64,000 bases of DNA from Amycolatopsis nigrescens CSC17Ta-90 (GTDB lineage Bacteria; Actinomycetota; Actinomycetes; Mycobacteriales; Pseudonocardiaceae), in contig NZ_ARVW01000001.1 in assembly GCF_000384315.1 (NCBI RefSeq), forward strand, positions 7,299,001 through 7,363,000, in the 5' to 3' direction. Below the pieces are notes generated by a model that worked only from the letters and a program-made list of their open reading frames with translations, was not told the DNA's origin and did not search any database. Below, one piece after another: positions 1-9,293 of the stretch. Within the stretch, counting starts at the first letter, position 1, and each line of letters begins with the position of its first letter. A program made the position numbers and the translations under genes.

Positions 1-438
1 CACGGCGAACGGCGTGGCACCGCCGGCCTCCGCCAGCACCGTCGTGTGCAGGGCCGCCAGCCAGCGCAGCTTGTAGGCGTAGTGCGGGTGGGCCGGCTCG
101 CGGCCGTTCGGCACGTACACCGACCAGACGCGCACCCCGCCGCAGGTGGCGCCGATCGCGCGGGGCTCGGTGGCGTCCTCGTAGCGGGGCTCGTCGACCA
201 GCCCGCGGGTGACGTCCTCGATGCCGACCCTGGACAGCACGGCCACCCCGTTCCAGCGGCCGAGCCCGTACGCGGCGGTCTCATAGCCGAGCGCGCTGAT
301 CTCCTCGTACGGGAAGGCTTCGGTGGTGCATTTGAGCTCCTGCAGGCAGAGCACGTCCGGGGCGGCCGACTCCAGCCAGGCGGTCAGCCGGGGGAGCCGG
401 GCACCGACGGAGTTCACGTTCCAGGTGGCGATGCGCAT
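1..438 (-). CDS. xth: Exodeoxyribonuclease III, 3' part cut by the window edge
   Basis: The first 146 residues of an exonuclease III/AP-endonuclease (EEP fold), a base-excision-repair enzyme that cuts DNA 5' of abasic sites and degrades 3' ends. The start reads MRIATWNVNSVGARLPRL, with the metal-binding Asn of the WNVNS motif. It is followed by LCLQELKC, which holds the catalytic metal-binding Glu, and further on by the SVYVPNG segment with the Tyr typical of the family. The start is ATG at 438. The reading frame is open to position 1, so the C-terminal catalytic Asp/His residues lie outside the window. It shares direction with the propeller gene upstream, but the gap is 42 bp and nothing shows that they are co-transcribed. 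Family assignment is secure. Confidence 0.93.
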   Translation of the reverse strand, partial: MRIATWNVNSVGARLPRLTAWLESAAPDVLCLQELKCTTEAFPYEEISALGYETAAYGLGRWNGVAVLSRVGIEDVTRGLVDEPRYEDATEPRAIGATCGGVRVWSVYVPNGREPAHPHYAYKLRWLAALHTTVLAEAGGATPFAV

Positions 439-480
439 GAGCCCGAGAATGGCACACCCCACCGACAGTTCCCACGAGGG

Positions 481-2730
481 CTAGGGCGTGCGGAGTTCGT
501 ACAGCCCGCGGCCGAAGGTGGCGGCGACCAGACGGCGGGCGCCCCGGTCGTACTCGAGGTCGTCCACCGGCACCATCGGCAGGCCGCGGCCGAGCCGCAG
601 CCAGTGGCCGCCCGCCCAGCCGTGGCCGGTGAACACACCCTGGTCCGTGGCCACGTACAGCAGCCCGCCGGGACCGGTAACCACGTCGTTCACCGGCGCG
701 TCCGGCAGGTTCCCGGAAAGATCGGTCCAGCGCTGCCCGGCGTCGCGGGTGGTGAGCACGTGCGCCTGCCGCGAGCCGGAGCGGTAGCCGGACAGCGTGA
801 CGTACGCGGTGCCCGCGTCCCGTTCGGATACCGCGATCCTGGTGACCCACGGCTGCCCGTCCAGCACCTTCGTCCAGGAGCCGCCGAGGTCGCGGGTGAG
901 CCAGACCCGGCCGTCGTCGGTGCCAACCCAGATCGTGCGCGGGTCCGATGGCGCCGCACTGACCGTGGTGATCGTGCCGTACGGATAGGCGTCCTGGCCG
1001 GGGCCGCCGGTGAGGTCGGGGCTGATCGGCGTCCAGCTGACCCCGCCGTCGGTCGAGCGGTTGAGCACGTTTCCGCCGTAGTAAAGGGTTTTCGGGTCGG
1101 TCGGGTCGAACTGCACCGGGGTGAACCAGTTGCGCCGGTCGGCGGTGGTCTGCGGGGTGAAGAAGGTCAGGTTGTCGCCGCCGTCGGTGGAGCGGAAGCA
1201 GTTTCCGTACTGGTAGCAGGCGAAGACGTTGTCCCGGTCCTCCGGGTTGATCAGGTTCTCCTCGCCGTCACCGCCGAGGTACTCGTTGAACCGCTGGCCG
1301 TTCCAGGAACGCAGCGAGCCGTTGTCCTGGGTTCCACCGGAGATCCGCGAGGGGTCCTGCGGAGTGATCGCCGCGCTGTAGAACTGGGTGTAGGGCTCGT
1401 GTTCGGCTTTCACCCAGCCGCCGTCGCCGCCGGCGTCCGAGCGGTAAACGCCGCCGTCGTTGCCCAGGTACACCCGCGACGGATGGCGCGGGTCCCAGAT
1501 CATCGCGTGGTGGTCGACGTGGGTGCTGACGGCGTCCGCGGTCCAGGTCCGGCCGCCGTCCTTGGAGGTGACCAGCGGTACCCCGGCCACGTGCAGGTGC
1601 CGGGAGTCACCGGGATCCACCCACACCTTGCCGAACCACCAGCCGTAGCTGGCCTGCGAGTCCTTCAGCTCCGGCGGTTCGGGCAGCCGGGTCCAGCTGT
1701 TCCCGGCATCGGGGGAGGTGTAGAAGCCGGCGAACGGGCCTTCGGTGTGGTTGACGATCGCGTACAGCCTGCCCGGTTCGGTCGCGGAAACGCCGATCCC
1801 GATCCGTCCCACCTCGGCCCCGGCTGCCGGCAGCCCGTCGGCCAGCCGCTGCCAGCTGGCGCCGCCGTCGAGCGAGCGGAACACCCCGGAACCCACCCCG
1901 CCGTAGGTGCGCTTGGCGGGGGTGCGCCGGTGGTCCCAGAGCACCGCGTACATCCGCCGCGGATCCGCGGGATCGGCCTGCACGTCGACCGCGCCGGTGA
2001 ACTCGTTGGCCACGTCCAGGGAGCGGCGCCAGGAACGGCCGCCGTCGGTGCTTTGGTAGACCCCGCGGTCGCCGCCGGGGGAGTACAGCGAGCCGGTGGC
2101 CGCCACGGTGATCCGCCGCGGGTCGGCCGGGTCGACCAGGATCGCGCCGATCGCACCGGAGTCGCGCAGGCCGGCGTACTGCCAGCTCCGGCCGCGGTCG
2201 GTGGAGCGGTACAGCCCGGTGCCCTCGTAGGTGACGCTCCCGCCGCCGGGGTTCGCTTCGCCGGTGCCGACGTAGAGCGTGCCGTCCGGGGCCGCGGCCA
2301 CCGCGCCCATCGCCTGGGTCATATCGTCCGGCCAGGCGGGGGCGAAGGTGCGGCCCGCGTCGGTGGACCGCCACAGCCCGCCGCTGGCCGCGGCCGCGTA
2401 GAGCGTGTCGGGCAGCTGCGGGTCCAGCGCCAGGCCGACGATCCGGCCGCCGATGTTGGCCGGGCCGGACGGGGTCCAGCGGCCGCCGATGGCGGGCAGC
2501 GTCCTGGCCTGGTCGGCGGCCTGCGCGTAGGCGTGCCTCGGCAGTGTCTGACCGGGCATGGTCTTCTGCAGGAAGCGGTGCTCGGCAGGCGCCGAGGGGC
2601 CGCGCACCGGGCGGTACTCCCCGGGCTGGCCGGTGCCGGGTGGATCGGCCAGCGCCGGCGCGCCCGGTGCCACCAGCACCGCCGAGAGGGTCAGGACGAA
2701 TACCGCGAACCATCGGCGACGCGCACGCAT
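481..2730 (-). CDS. Secreted Asp-box (BNR/sortilin-like) beta-propeller protein
   Basis: Predicted 749-residue exported protein. The start is the ATG at 2730, preceded by GGGAGT. It gives a classic signal peptide (MRARRRWF, a hydrophobic stretch, then APALA). The mature part carries at least nine Asp-box motifs of the form RSTDGGxSW, for example LWRSTDAGRTF, LYRSTDRGRSW, VYQSTDGGRSW, VFRSLDGGASW, LNRSTDGGVSW and VWLTRDLGGSW. They are spread from about residue 100 to the end, consistent with one or two seven-bladed propellers like those in sialidases, GH74 xyloglucanases and VPS10/sortilin proteins. I see no attached carbohydrate-binding or anchor domain and cannot name a substrate, so enzyme activity is not established. 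An in-frame extension to 2841 lacks a convincing start and leaves no signal peptide. Confidence 0.8.
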   Translation of the reverse strand: MRARRRWFAVFVLTLSAVLVAPGAPALADPPGTGQPGEYRPVRGPSAPAEHRFLQKTMPGQTLPRHAYAQAADQARTLPAIGGRWTPSGPANIGGRIVGLALDPQLPDTLYAAAASGGLWRSTDAGRTFAPAWPDDMTQAMGAVAAAPDGTLYVGTGEANPGGGSVTYEGTGLYRSTDRGRSWQYAGLRDSGAIGAILVDPADPRRITVAATGSLYSPGGDRGVYQSTDGGRSWRRSLDVANEFTGAVDVQADPADPRRMYAVLWDHRRTPAKRTYGGVGSGVFRSLDGGASWQRLADGLPAAGAEVGRIGIGVSATEPGRLYAIVNHTEGPFAGFYTSPDAGNSWTRLPEPPELKDSQASYGWWFGKVWVDPGDSRHLHVAGVPLVTSKDGGRTWTADAVSTHVDHHAMIWDPRHPSRVYLGNDGGVYRSDAGGDGGWVKAEHEPYTQFYSAAITPQDPSRISGGTQDNGSLRSWNGQRFNEYLGGDGEENLINPEDRDNVFACYQYGNCFRSTDGGDNLTFFTPQTTADRRNWFTPVQFDPTDPKTLYYGGNVLNRSTDGGVSWTPISPDLTGGPGQDAYPYGTITTVSAAPSDPRTIWVGTDDGRVWLTRDLGGSWTKVLDGQPWVTRIAVSERDAGTAYVTLSGYRSGSRQAHVLTTRDAGQRWTDLSGNLPDAPVNDVVTGPGGLLYVATDQGVFTGHGWAGGHWLRLGRGLPMVPVDDLEYDRGARRLVAATFGRGLYELRTP

Positions 2731-2845
2731 GGGGACTCCCGGTGGGCCGACGACCGAGGCGCCGTCAGTGCCGTCGCGCACGCTATTGCCCCCGGCCCCC
2801 TTCCGGTACCCGCCTTTCGGCGTCAATCCGGCTCGCCCCACATGT

Positions 2846-2894
2846 CGTGAAGGGCCCCTTGCCTACGTTCAAGGTAGGCAAGGGGCCCTTCACG
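2846..2894. repeat. Long palindrome, family A copy 1
   Basis: Perfect 21-bp arms (2846-2866 and 2874-2894, core AAGGGCCCCTTGCCTAC) around a 7-nt loop. It lies just downstream of the protease gene and upstream of the propeller gene, both on the minus strand. A very stable hairpin forms on either strand, with no U-tract after it. Three relatives occur at 8720, 22561 and 36731. The likely role is transcription termination or 3'-end protection; a repetitive-element origin is also possible. Confidence 0.8.
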
Positions 2895-2915
2895 GACAGA
2901 GCCGGACGGCGGGGG

Positions 2916-3614
2916 TCAGACGCCGGCGGTCTCCTGGATCCAGGAGCGGCTGGTGGCCACGCTGGCGTAGTTGTTCACGCCGTTCGGGTCGTCGCCCTGG
3001 TGCTCGACCGTGGACGCGACGCCGACCTGCTTGCCGTCGGAGATCTGCGGGCCGCCGGAGTCGCCCTTCCAGGCGGCGCCGTTGATGCCCTCGCTCTGGA
3101 TCGCCTTGCCGCCGTACGCGTCCGTGGACGAGCCGGTGACCTTGACGTCCGCGGTCTTGAGCTGCGGTGCGGCCGGGCCGTCCGGGGTTTCCCTGCCCCA
3201 GCCGAAGATCTGGTTGGTGGAGCCGGTCGACGGGTCGGCGTCGCCGAGCGTGACGAAGTCGCTGCCGGCCGAGCCGGTCAGGTGCAGCAGCGCGATGTCG
3301 CCGTTCGGCGAGCTCTCCTGCCGGTCCACGGTCACCTCGGTGCCGCCGCCGAGGTCGTTGCTGCCCACCCGCACGCTCATCGAGTCGCCGAGGCAGTGCA
3401 CCGCGGTCATCACCCACTCCGCGGAGAGGACAGAGCCGGAGCAGTTGAAGTCGCCACCGACGTAGACCTGGGCGGCCCACGGCGACGGGCCTGCCTTTTC
3501 GCCGCCGACGATGTACGGCGTGACGTCGGCGGAGGCGACCCCTCCGGCGAAGAGGGTCGCGGTGATCGATGCGGCGCAGAGGGCGCCAAGGGCACGGGCT
3601 CGACTCACGGTCAT
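2916..3614 (-). CDS. Secreted trypsin-like serine protease (family S1)
   Basis: 232-residue pre-protein of the chymotrypsin/trypsin family. It has a signal peptide ending near ASA (residue 29), then a very short propeptide and the mature N-terminus IVGG at 35-38. Catalytic residues are visible: His73 in TAVHC (the family usually has TAAHC), Asp106 in DIALL and Ser186 in GDSGGP. Only two cysteines remain in the mature chain (C58 and C74, bracketing the histidine). The cysteine normally just before GDSGGP is replaced (AAWKGDSGGP), so the usual active-site-loop disulfide is absent. The ATG at 3614 follows a strong GGAAGGAA ribosome binding site. It probably acts outside the cell. A promoter-like region with direct repeats lies upstream. 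Confidence 0.93.
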   Translation of the reverse strand: MTVSRARALGALCAASITATLFAGGVASADVTPYIVGGEKAGPSPWAAQVYVGGDFNCSGSVLSAEWVMTAVHCLGDSMSVRVGSNDLGGGTEVTVDRQESSPNGDIALLHLTGSAGSDFVTLGDADPSTGSTNQIFGWGRETPDGPAAPQLKTADVKVTGSSTDAYGGKAIQSEGINGAAWKGDSGGPQISDGKQVGVASTVEHQGDDPNGVNNYASVATSRSWIQETAGV

Positions 3615-3647
3615 TTCCTTCCGGATTCGACTCTGATGTGAGACGGA

Positions 3648-3680
3648 AAGTAACTACCCAAGTAACTCGAAAGATACCAA
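3648..3680 (-). promoter_or_regulatory. Probable protease promoter with 12-bp-spaced direct repeats
   Basis: Read on the minus strand, TTGGTA (3675-3680) and TAGTTA (3651-3656) are 18 bp apart, as a sigma-70-like -35/-10 pair. The octamer AAGTAACT (plus strand) occurs twice, at 3648-3655 and 3660-3667, exactly 12 bp apart. The repeats cover the -10 and the spacer, so a repressor could bind there. The patch is clearly more AT-rich than its surroundings. No transcription start is known. Confidence 0.4.
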
Positions 3681-3834
3681 CGAAAGTCTGAGTTCCCCTG
3701 ATCCAGTACTAACGTCGGGTAGATCTTTCACAGACGGTGCCGAAGCGTGGATTCCTCACCAATTCGGGCAGGCGGTGCGCTCGAGTGCCCGGGGGTGCGT
3801 CAGGCTGTCGGGGTGGCGCCATAGGCTGAACAGC

Positions 3835-5835
3835 GTGGCTGATCCGTCCACCTACCGTCCTTCGCCGGGGAGCATCCCGGACGCGCCCGGCGTGTACAAG
3901 TTCCGCGACGCCTCGAAGCGGGTCATCTACGTCGGCAAGGCCAAGAGCCTGCGAAGCCGGCTGAACTCCTACTTCGCCGACCTGGCCGGGCTGCACCCGC
4001 GCACCAGGCAGATGGTCACCACGGCGGCCGCCGTTGAGTGGACCGTGGTGGCCACCGAAGTCGAGGCGCTCCAGCTGGAGTACAACTGGATCAAGGAGTT
4101 CGACCCCAGGTTCAACGTCCGCTACCGGGACGACAAGACCTACCCGGTGCTCGCGGTGACCATGCACGAGGAGTTCCCGCGGCTGCACGTCTACCGCGGC
4201 CCGCGCAAGAAGGGCGTCCGCTACTTCGGCCCGTATGCGCACGCCTGGGCCATCCGGGAGACCCTCGACCTGCTGCTGCGCGTGTTCCCGGCCCGCACCT
4301 GCTCCAACGGGGTCTTCCGCCGGCACACCCAGATCGGCAGGCCCTGCCTGCTCGGCTACATCGACAAGTGCTCGGCGCCCTGCGTCGGCAAGGTCTCCGC
4401 CGAGCAGCACCACGAGATCGTCGAGGACTTCTGCGACTTTCTGGCCGGCCGCACCGACGTGATGGTGCGACGGCTGGAGCGGGAGATGGCCGAGGCCTCC
4501 GAGACGCTGGAGTTCGAGAAGGCCGCGCGCCTGCGCGACGACCTCGGCGCGTTGCGGCGGGCGATGGAGAAGCAGGCGGTGGTGCTCGGCGACGGCACGG
4601 ACGCCGACGTGGTCGCCTTCGCGCACGACGAGCTGGAAGCCGCGGTGCAGGTGTTCCACGTCCGGGGCGGCCGGGTCCGCGGCCAGCGCGGCTGGGTGAT
4701 CGACAAGGTCGAGGAGATGGACGTCCCCGCGCTGGTGGAGCAGTTCCTCGCGCAGTTCTACGGCGAGCAGGCCGATCTGGCCGGCCAGACCCCGGAGTCC
4801 GGGACGCCGGTGCCGCGGGAGGTGCTGGTGCCCGAGTTGCCGTCGGACGCGGAGGCGGTCACCGAGTGGCTGTCCGGCTTGCGCGGCTCGCGGGTGCAGC
4901 TGCGGGTGCCGCAGCGCGGGGACAAGCGGGCGCTGGCCGAGACGGTCACCCGCAACGCCGCCGAGGCCTTCGCCCAGCACAAGCTGCGTCGGGCCGGTGA
5001 CCTCACCGCGCGCTCCGCGGCGCTGTCCGAGCTGCAGGAGAACCTCGGCCTCGACTCCGCGCCGCTGCGCATCGAGTGCGTGGACATCAGCCATATCGCC
5101 GGCAGCGACGTGGTCGCGTCGCTGGTGGTGTTCGAGGACGGGGTGCCGCGCAAGTCGGAGTACCGCCGGTTCGCGCTGCGGGAAGCCGCGGAGGAAGGCG
5201 ATGTCGCCTCGATCGCCGAGGTCGTCCGGCGGCGTTTTTCGCGCTACCTGAAGGAAACCGAAGAAGATGCCCCGGCTTCGGACGGTCAGGAGGGCCAGGA
5301 GGTCCCCGAGTCGAGGCCGGGCATCGACCCGGAGACCGGCAAGCCCCGCAAGTTCGCCTACCCGCCGAACCTGCTCGTGGTGGACGGCGCCGGCCCGCAG
5401 GCCACCGCGGCCGCGGACGTGCTGGCCGAGCTCGGCATCACCGACGTGGCGGTGGTCGGCCTCGCCAAGCGGCTGGAGGAGGTCTGGCTGCCCGCCGACC
5501 CCGATCCGGTGATTCTGCCCAGGACTTCGGACGCGCTGTATCTGCTGCAGCGAGTGCGTGACGAGGCGCATCGGTTCGCCATCAGGTATCACCGCGAGAA
5601 GCGGTCGAAACGCCTTCAGGTGTCCGCATTGGACGGTGTGCCCGGACTGGGCCAGACTCGCCGGACCGCGCTGATCAAGCATTTCGGCTCGGTGAAGAAA
5701 CTCAAGCAGGCCAGTGTGGACGAGATCTCCGGAGTGCCGGGCGTCGGCAGGCGCACCGCGGAGGCCGTGCACGCGGCGCTGGCCGGGCAGGCCGGCGCGA
5801 CCAAAGCCGAAACCGAAGGGAAGACAGGCTCGTGA
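3835..5835 (+). CDS. uvrC: UvrABC excinuclease subunit C
   Basis: 666-residue nucleotide-excision-repair nuclease that makes the 3' and 5' incisions around lesions marked by UvrAB. The N-terminal GIY-YIG nuclease domain (GVYKF ... VIYVGKA) covers roughly residues 15-95. A UVR motif ([12 protein letters not shown]) lies near 225. The RNase H-like C-terminal nuclease domain includes [11 protein letters not shown] (about 414-424) and VVDGAGPQ. Tandem helix-hairpin-helix motifs ([19 protein letters not shown]) end the protein. The start is the GTG at 3835; upstream in-frame codons do not resemble UvrC. Length is normal. It is the first gene of a tightly overlapping uvrC-rapZ-yvcK-whiA unit. Confidence 0.97.
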   Translation: MADPSTYRPSPGSIPDAPGVYKFRDASKRVIYVGKAKSLRSRLNSYFADLAGLHPRTRQMVTTAAAVEWTVVATEVEALQLEYNWIKEFDPRFNVRYRDDKTYPVLAVTMHEEFPRLHVYRGPRKKGVRYFGPYAHAWAIRETLDLLLRVFPARTCSNGVFRRHTQIGRPCLLGYIDKCSAPCVGKVSAEQHHEIVEDFCDFLAGRTDVMVRRLEREMAEASETLEFEKAARLRDDLGALRRAMEKQAVVLGDGTDADVVAFAHDELEAAVQVFHVRGGRVRGQRGWVIDKVEEMDVPALVEQFLAQFYGEQADLAGQTPESGTPVPREVLVPELPSDAEAVTEWLSGLRGSRVQLRVPQRGDKRALAETVTRNAAEAFAQHKLRRAGDLTARSAALSELQENLGLDSAPLRIECVDISHIAGSDVVASLVVFEDGVPRKSEYRRFALREAAEEGDVASIAEVVRRRFSRYLKETEEDAPASDGQEGQEVPESRPGIDPETGKPRKFAYPPNLLVVDGAGPQATAAADVLAELGITDVAVVGLAKRLEEVWLPADPDPVILPRTSDALYLLQRVRDEAHRFAIRYHREKRSKRLQVSALDGVPGLGQTRRTALIKHFGSVKKLKQASVDEISGVPGVGRRTAEAVHAALAGQAGATKAETEGKTGS

Positions 5836-6746
5836 CGGGCGACAGCGCAGTTGGCGCAGCAGGGAACGACGAAGGCCGCACCTCGGGGATGGAGGTGGCG
5901 GTGGTCAGCGGGCTGTCCGGGGCGGGGCGCAGCACCGCGGCGAAGTGCCTGGAGGACCTCGGCTGGTTCGTGGTGGACAACCTGCCGCCCGAGCTGATCG
6001 CCACCATGGTGGAGCTCGGCGCGCAGGCCAGGGGCGCGATCACCAAGGTGGCCGTGGTGATGGACGTCCGGTCGCGGGCGTTCACCGACGACCTCGCGTC
6101 GGTGATCAAGGACCTGGACGCCCGCGGCTACAAGCCGAGGGTGGTGTTCCTGGAGGCCACCGACGCGGTGCTGGTGCGCCGGTTCGAGCAGGTCCGGCGC
6201 GGGCACCCGATGCAGGGCGACGGGCGGCTTTCGGACGGCATCACCGCGGAGCGGGCGCTGCTGTCCCCGCTGCGCGAGGAGGCGGACCTGGTGCTGGACA
6301 CGTCCTCGCTGTCCGTGCACGACCTGCGGGCCAAGATCGAGGACGCGTTCGGCTCCGAAGCGAGTACCCAGACCAGGGTCACCGTGCTCTCCTTCGGCTA
6401 CAAGTACGGCCTGCCGATGGACGCGGACCTGGTGATGGACGTGCGGTTCCTGCCGAACCCGTTCTGGATCCCCGAACTGCGCGAGCACACCGGCCTTGAC
6501 GGCGAGGTGCGCAACTACGTGCTGACCCAGGAGGGTGCGGACGAGTTCCTGGACCGCTACCACCAGCTGCTGCGGCTGATCGGCGCGGGCTACAAGCGCG
6601 AGGGCAAGCGTTACCTGACCCTGGCCGTCGGCTGCACCGGCGGAAAGCACCGCAGTGTGGCCATCTCCGAGGAGCTGGCCAGTCGTCTGTCCAATGAGGA
6701 CGGTATGGCCGTCAAGGTGGTGCATCGGGACTTGGGCCGCGAGTGA
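5832..6746 (+). CDS. rapZ: RNase adapter/nucleotide-binding protein RapZ (YvcJ family)
   Basis: 304-residue P-loop protein of the RapZ/YvcJ family. In E. coli RapZ delivers the small RNA GlmZ to RNase E; in actinobacteria the role is less clear, and the family binds nucleotides. The P-loop GLSGAGRST lies at 27-35. The conserved VVDNLPP, LFLEA-like and [14 protein letters not shown] segment ([10 protein letters not shown], near the C-terminus, the probable ligand site) are all present. The GTG start overlaps the uvrC stop by 4 bp, implying translational coupling. The gene is followed by yvcK with another GTGA overlap. The 3' end contains a 15-mer repeated near 63279. Confidence 0.95.
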   Translation: MTGDSAVGAAGNDEGRTSGMEVAVVSGLSGAGRSTAAKCLEDLGWFVVDNLPPELIATMVELGAQARGAITKVAVVMDVRSRAFTDDLASVIKDLDARGYKPRVVFLEATDAVLVRRFEQVRRGHPMQGDGRLSDGITAERALLSPLREEADLVLDTSSLSVHDLRAKIEDAFGSEASTQTRVTVLSFGYKYGLPMDADLVMDVRFLPNPFWIPELREHTGLDGEVRNYVLTQEGADEFLDRYHQLLRLIGAGYKREGKRYLTLAVGCTGGKHRSVAISEELASRLSNEDGMAVKVVHRDLGRE

Positions 6747-7720
6747 CGAAACGGTTGCGCGCGGTGGCGCTGGGCGGCGGGCACGGCCTGCACGCCACGC
6801 TCACCGCGCTGCGGCGGCTCACCAGGGACGTGACCGCCGTGGTCACGGTGGCCGACGACGGCGGCTCCTCCGGGCGGCTGCGCCGCGAGCTCGGCCTGCT
6901 GCCGCCGGGCGACCTGCGGCAGGCGCTGGCCGCGCTGGCCGCGGCCGAGGACGGCGGCGGCCTGTGGGCCGAGGTGTTCCAGCACCGGTTCGGCGGGGAC
7001 GGCGCGCTCGCCGGGCACGCGGTCGGGAACCTGTTGCTGGCCGGGCTGTTCGAGGTGCTCGGCGACCCGGTGGCGGCGCTGGACGAGGCGAGCAGGCTGG
7101 TCGGGGTGTCCGGCAGGGTGCTGCCCATGTCGACCGAGCCGCTGGAGATCGAGGCCGAGGTCAGCGGGCTGGCCGACAACGGCGAGCTGACCGTGATCCG
7201 CGGTCAGGTCGCGGTGGCCAGTACACCCGGTCAGGTACAGCGGATCACCGTGGAGACCCCGCGCCAGTCCACCGCGGCGCCCAAGGCGTGCCATCAGGCG
7301 GTGGACGCGGTACTGGGCGCGGACCTGGTCCTGCTCGGTCCCGGCTCGTGGTTCACCAGCGTGCTGCCGCATCTTCTGGTGCCCGAATTGCACGACGCAC
7401 TGGTCCGCACGGAGGCCACGAAAGTGGTGATTCTGAACCTGATCCCCCAGCCGGGTGAGACAGCGGGCTTCTCACCCGAACAGCACCTCGACGTACTCTT
7501 CCAGCACGCTCCCGGGCTCCGGGTGGACGCGGTCATCGCGGACCGCCGCTCGGTGCCGACCCCGGCACGGCTGCGTGACGCCGCCGCGGGACTGGGAGCG
7601 CGGGCGCACCTGGCTGACGTGGCCGACCCCGGCGTGGCGGGGCGGCACGACCCGGATGCGCTGGCGAACTGTGTGCGAGAGGCTCTCGGTCTTACCGTCG
7701 AGCCAGAGGAGGAGGGGTAA
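6743..7720 (+). CDS. yvcK: YvcK/CofD-like gluconeogenesis factor
   Basis: 325 residues of the YvcK/CofD-like family (Rossmann-type fold). In Bacillus and mycobacteria (CuvA) these proteins bind UDP-sugars and are needed for normal cell shape and growth on gluconeogenic carbon sources. Visible family marks are the N-terminal [12 protein letters not shown] glycine-rich loop, [13 protein letters not shown] and [16 protein letters not shown]. The start GTG overlaps the rapZ stop (GTGA), and the stop overlaps the whiA ATG (TAATG). This order is conserved from Firmicutes to actinobacteria. It is not a true F420 2-phospholactate transferase; no other F420 genes are present here. Confidence 0.93.
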   Translation: MTKRLRAVALGGGHGLHATLTALRRLTRDVTAVVTVADDGGSSGRLRRELGLLPPGDLRQALAALAAAEDGGGLWAEVFQHRFGGDGALAGHAVGNLLLAGLFEVLGDPVAALDEASRLVGVSGRVLPMSTEPLEIEAEVSGLADNGELTVIRGQVAVASTPGQVQRITVETPRQSTAAPKACHQAVDAVLGADLVLLGPGSWFTSVLPHLLVPELHDALVRTEATKVVILNLIPQPGETAGFSPEQHLDVLFQHAPGLRVDAVIADRRSVPTPARLRDAAAGLGARAHLADVADPGVAGRHDPDALANCVREALGLTVEPEEEG

Positions 7721-8706
7721 TGGCGATGACCGCCGCGGTCAAGGACGAGCTGAGCCGTCTGGAGATCACCAAGATCGGCCCGCGTCGCGCGGAGGTGTCG
7801 TCGATGCTGCGCTTCGCCGGTGGCCTGCACATCGTCTCCGGCCGGGTAGTGGTGGAGGCGGAGCTGGACACCGGTTCGGTGGCGAGGCGGCTGCGCAAGG
7901 AGATCCATGAGCTGTACGGGCACCATTCCGACGTGCACGTGATCTCGTCCAGCGGCCTGCGCAAGGGGACCAGGTACGTGGTGCGCGTGGTCAAGGACGG
8001 CGAGGGGCTGGCAAGGCAGACCGGGCTGATCGACCAGCGCGGCCGTCCGGTGCGGGGGCTGCCGGCGGCGGTGGTGTCCGGGGGGATCGCGGACGCCGAG
8101 GCGGCCTGGCGCGGTGCGTTCCTGGCGCACGGCTCGCTCACCGAGCCCGGCCGGTCGTCCTCGCTGGAGGTCACCTGCCCCGGCCCGGAGGCGGCGCTGG
8201 CGCTGGTCGGCGCGGCAAGGCGGCTGGGCATCCAGGCCAAATCGCGCGAGGTGCGCGGCGCGGACCGGGTGGTGGTGCGGGACGGGGACGCCATCGGCGC
8301 GCTGCTGACCAGGCTCGGCGCGCATTCCAGCGTGCTGCAGTGGGAGGAACGGCGGATGCGCCGGGAGGTCAGGGCGACCGCGAACCGGCTGGCGAACTTC
8401 GACGACGCGAACCTGCGTCGTTCGGCACGGGCCGCGGTGGCCGCCGCGGCCAGGGTCGAGCGGGCGCTGACCATCCTGGGCGACTCCGCGCCGGACCACC
8501 TGCTCACCGCGGGCAAGCTGCGGCTGTCCAACCGGCAGGCTTCGCTTGAGGAGCTCGGCCAGCTGTCCGACCCGCAGATGACCAAGGACGCGGTGGCAGG
8601 GCGGATCCGGCGGCTGCTCGCGATGGCCGACAAGAAGGCCAAGGAGCAGGGTATTCCGGACACCGAGTCCGCCGTCACCGCCGAGATGCTGGAAGAAGAC
8701 GCCTGA
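7720..8706 (+). CDS. whiA: Sporulation/cell-division regulator WhiA
   Basis: 328-residue DNA-binding regulator. In Streptomyces WhiA works with WhiB to switch on sporulation septation; in other Gram-positives it affects division. The sequence begins [14 protein letters not shown], typical of the family. It has a degenerate LAGLIDADG-homing-endonuclease-like N-terminal part ([12 protein letters not shown]) and a C-terminal helix-turn-helix (residues about 240-315, containing [16 protein letters not shown]). The ATG overlaps the yvcK stop codon. It is the last gene of the operon and is followed after 13 bp by palindrome A2. Confidence 0.97.
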   Translation: MAMTAAVKDELSRLEITKIGPRRAEVSSMLRFAGGLHIVSGRVVVEAELDTGSVARRLRKEIHELYGHHSDVHVISSSGLRKGTRYVVRVVKDGEGLARQTGLIDQRGRPVRGLPAAVVSGGIADAEAAWRGAFLAHGSLTEPGRSSSLEVTCPGPEAALALVGAARRLGIQAKSREVRGADRVVVRDGDAIGALLTRLGAHSSVLQWEERRMRREVRATANRLANFDDANLRRSARAAVAAAARVERALTILGDSAPDHLLTAGKLRLSNRQASLEELGQLSDPQMTKDAVAGRIRRLLAMADKKAKEQGIPDTESAVTAEMLEEDA

Positions 8707-8719
8707 CCCTGCTCGCTCT

Positions 8720-8774
8720 GTCCGTGAAGGGCACCTTGCCTACTTTGAAGGTAGGCAAGGTGGCCTTCACGGAC
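8720..8774. repeat. Long palindrome, family A copy 2 (bidirectional terminator candidate)
   Basis: 24-bp arms (8720-8743 and 8751-8774) with one mismatch and a 7-nt loop. The core AGGGCACCTTGCCTAC is shared with copies 1 and 3. It sits exactly between the convergent genes whiA (ends 8706) and the PPOX gene (ends 8796), so it can terminate both. No U-tract is visible. Confidence 0.85.
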
Positions 8775-8795
8775 TACGGCCGGGAGTGGGGGTGG

Positions 8796-9230
8796 TCAGT
8801 TGGCGATGGCGGTGCGAGCGAGGACTTTGGTGATCCTGGCGCGGACCAGGTACTCGCCGGGGACGGCGTTGCGGCTGCCGTATTCCGCGGCGCGATCGGC
8901 GCCCATGTAGCGCCCGCCGATCCGCGTGGCCCACTCCAGCGTCTCGGTCAGGTCCTCGTGCAGGGTGGCCTCGGCGGTGAACTGGACGTAGGAGTACGGC
9001 GGCAGCTGGTCGTCGACGCACAGCGAAAGCCGGGGGTCGCGGCGGAACGCCTTGCCCTTCAAGGAGTCACGCTCCGTGGTGAAGATCAGCTCGTCCCCGT
9101 CGGCCTCGTTCAGCACGAACCAGACCGGCGTCACGTGCGGCGCACCGTTCGCCCTGACCACACCGAGCTTGCCGGTACGGGTCCCCGCGCTCGCGAACTC
9201 CCACCATTCGTCCCTGCTCATCTCACGCAT
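8796..9230 (-). CDS. PPOX-class (pyridoxamine phosphate oxidase-like) flavin/F420 enzyme
   Basis: 144 residues of the split-barrel FMN/F420-binding superfamily. Family marks are an N-terminal MSRDEWWEF, then GKLGVVRANGAPHVTPVWFV, LIFTTERDSLKGK and RRDPRLSLCVDDQ, the pattern of TIGR03618/TIGR03666-like F420-dependent oxidoreductases. The substrate cannot be told from sequence. I chose the ATG at 9230 (MREMSRDEW); an alternative ATG at 9272 adds 14 residues. The gene diverges from the condensin-like operon across only 63 bp, so the two promoters must overlap or adjoin. Confidence 0.85.
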   Translation of the reverse strand: MREMSRDEWWEFASAGTRTGKLGVVRANGAPHVTPVWFVLNEADGDELIFTTERDSLKGKAFRRDPRLSLCVDDQLPPYSYVQFTAEATLHEDLTETLEWATRIGGRYMGADRAAEYGSRNAVPGEYLVRARITKVLARTAIAN

Positions 9231-9293
9231 GGTGAGCACGCTACCCACCTCACCCGTGCGGGGTCCCGGCATGCCCGGCTAACCTTGCCCGCT

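Noticed and set aside
46..2850. Long open frame opposite the propeller gene (over 900 codons)
   Set aside because: It is the GC-rich antisense shadow of a gene with signal peptide and Asp-box motifs. Its translation is Gly/Val/Pro/Arg-rich with no family resemblance.
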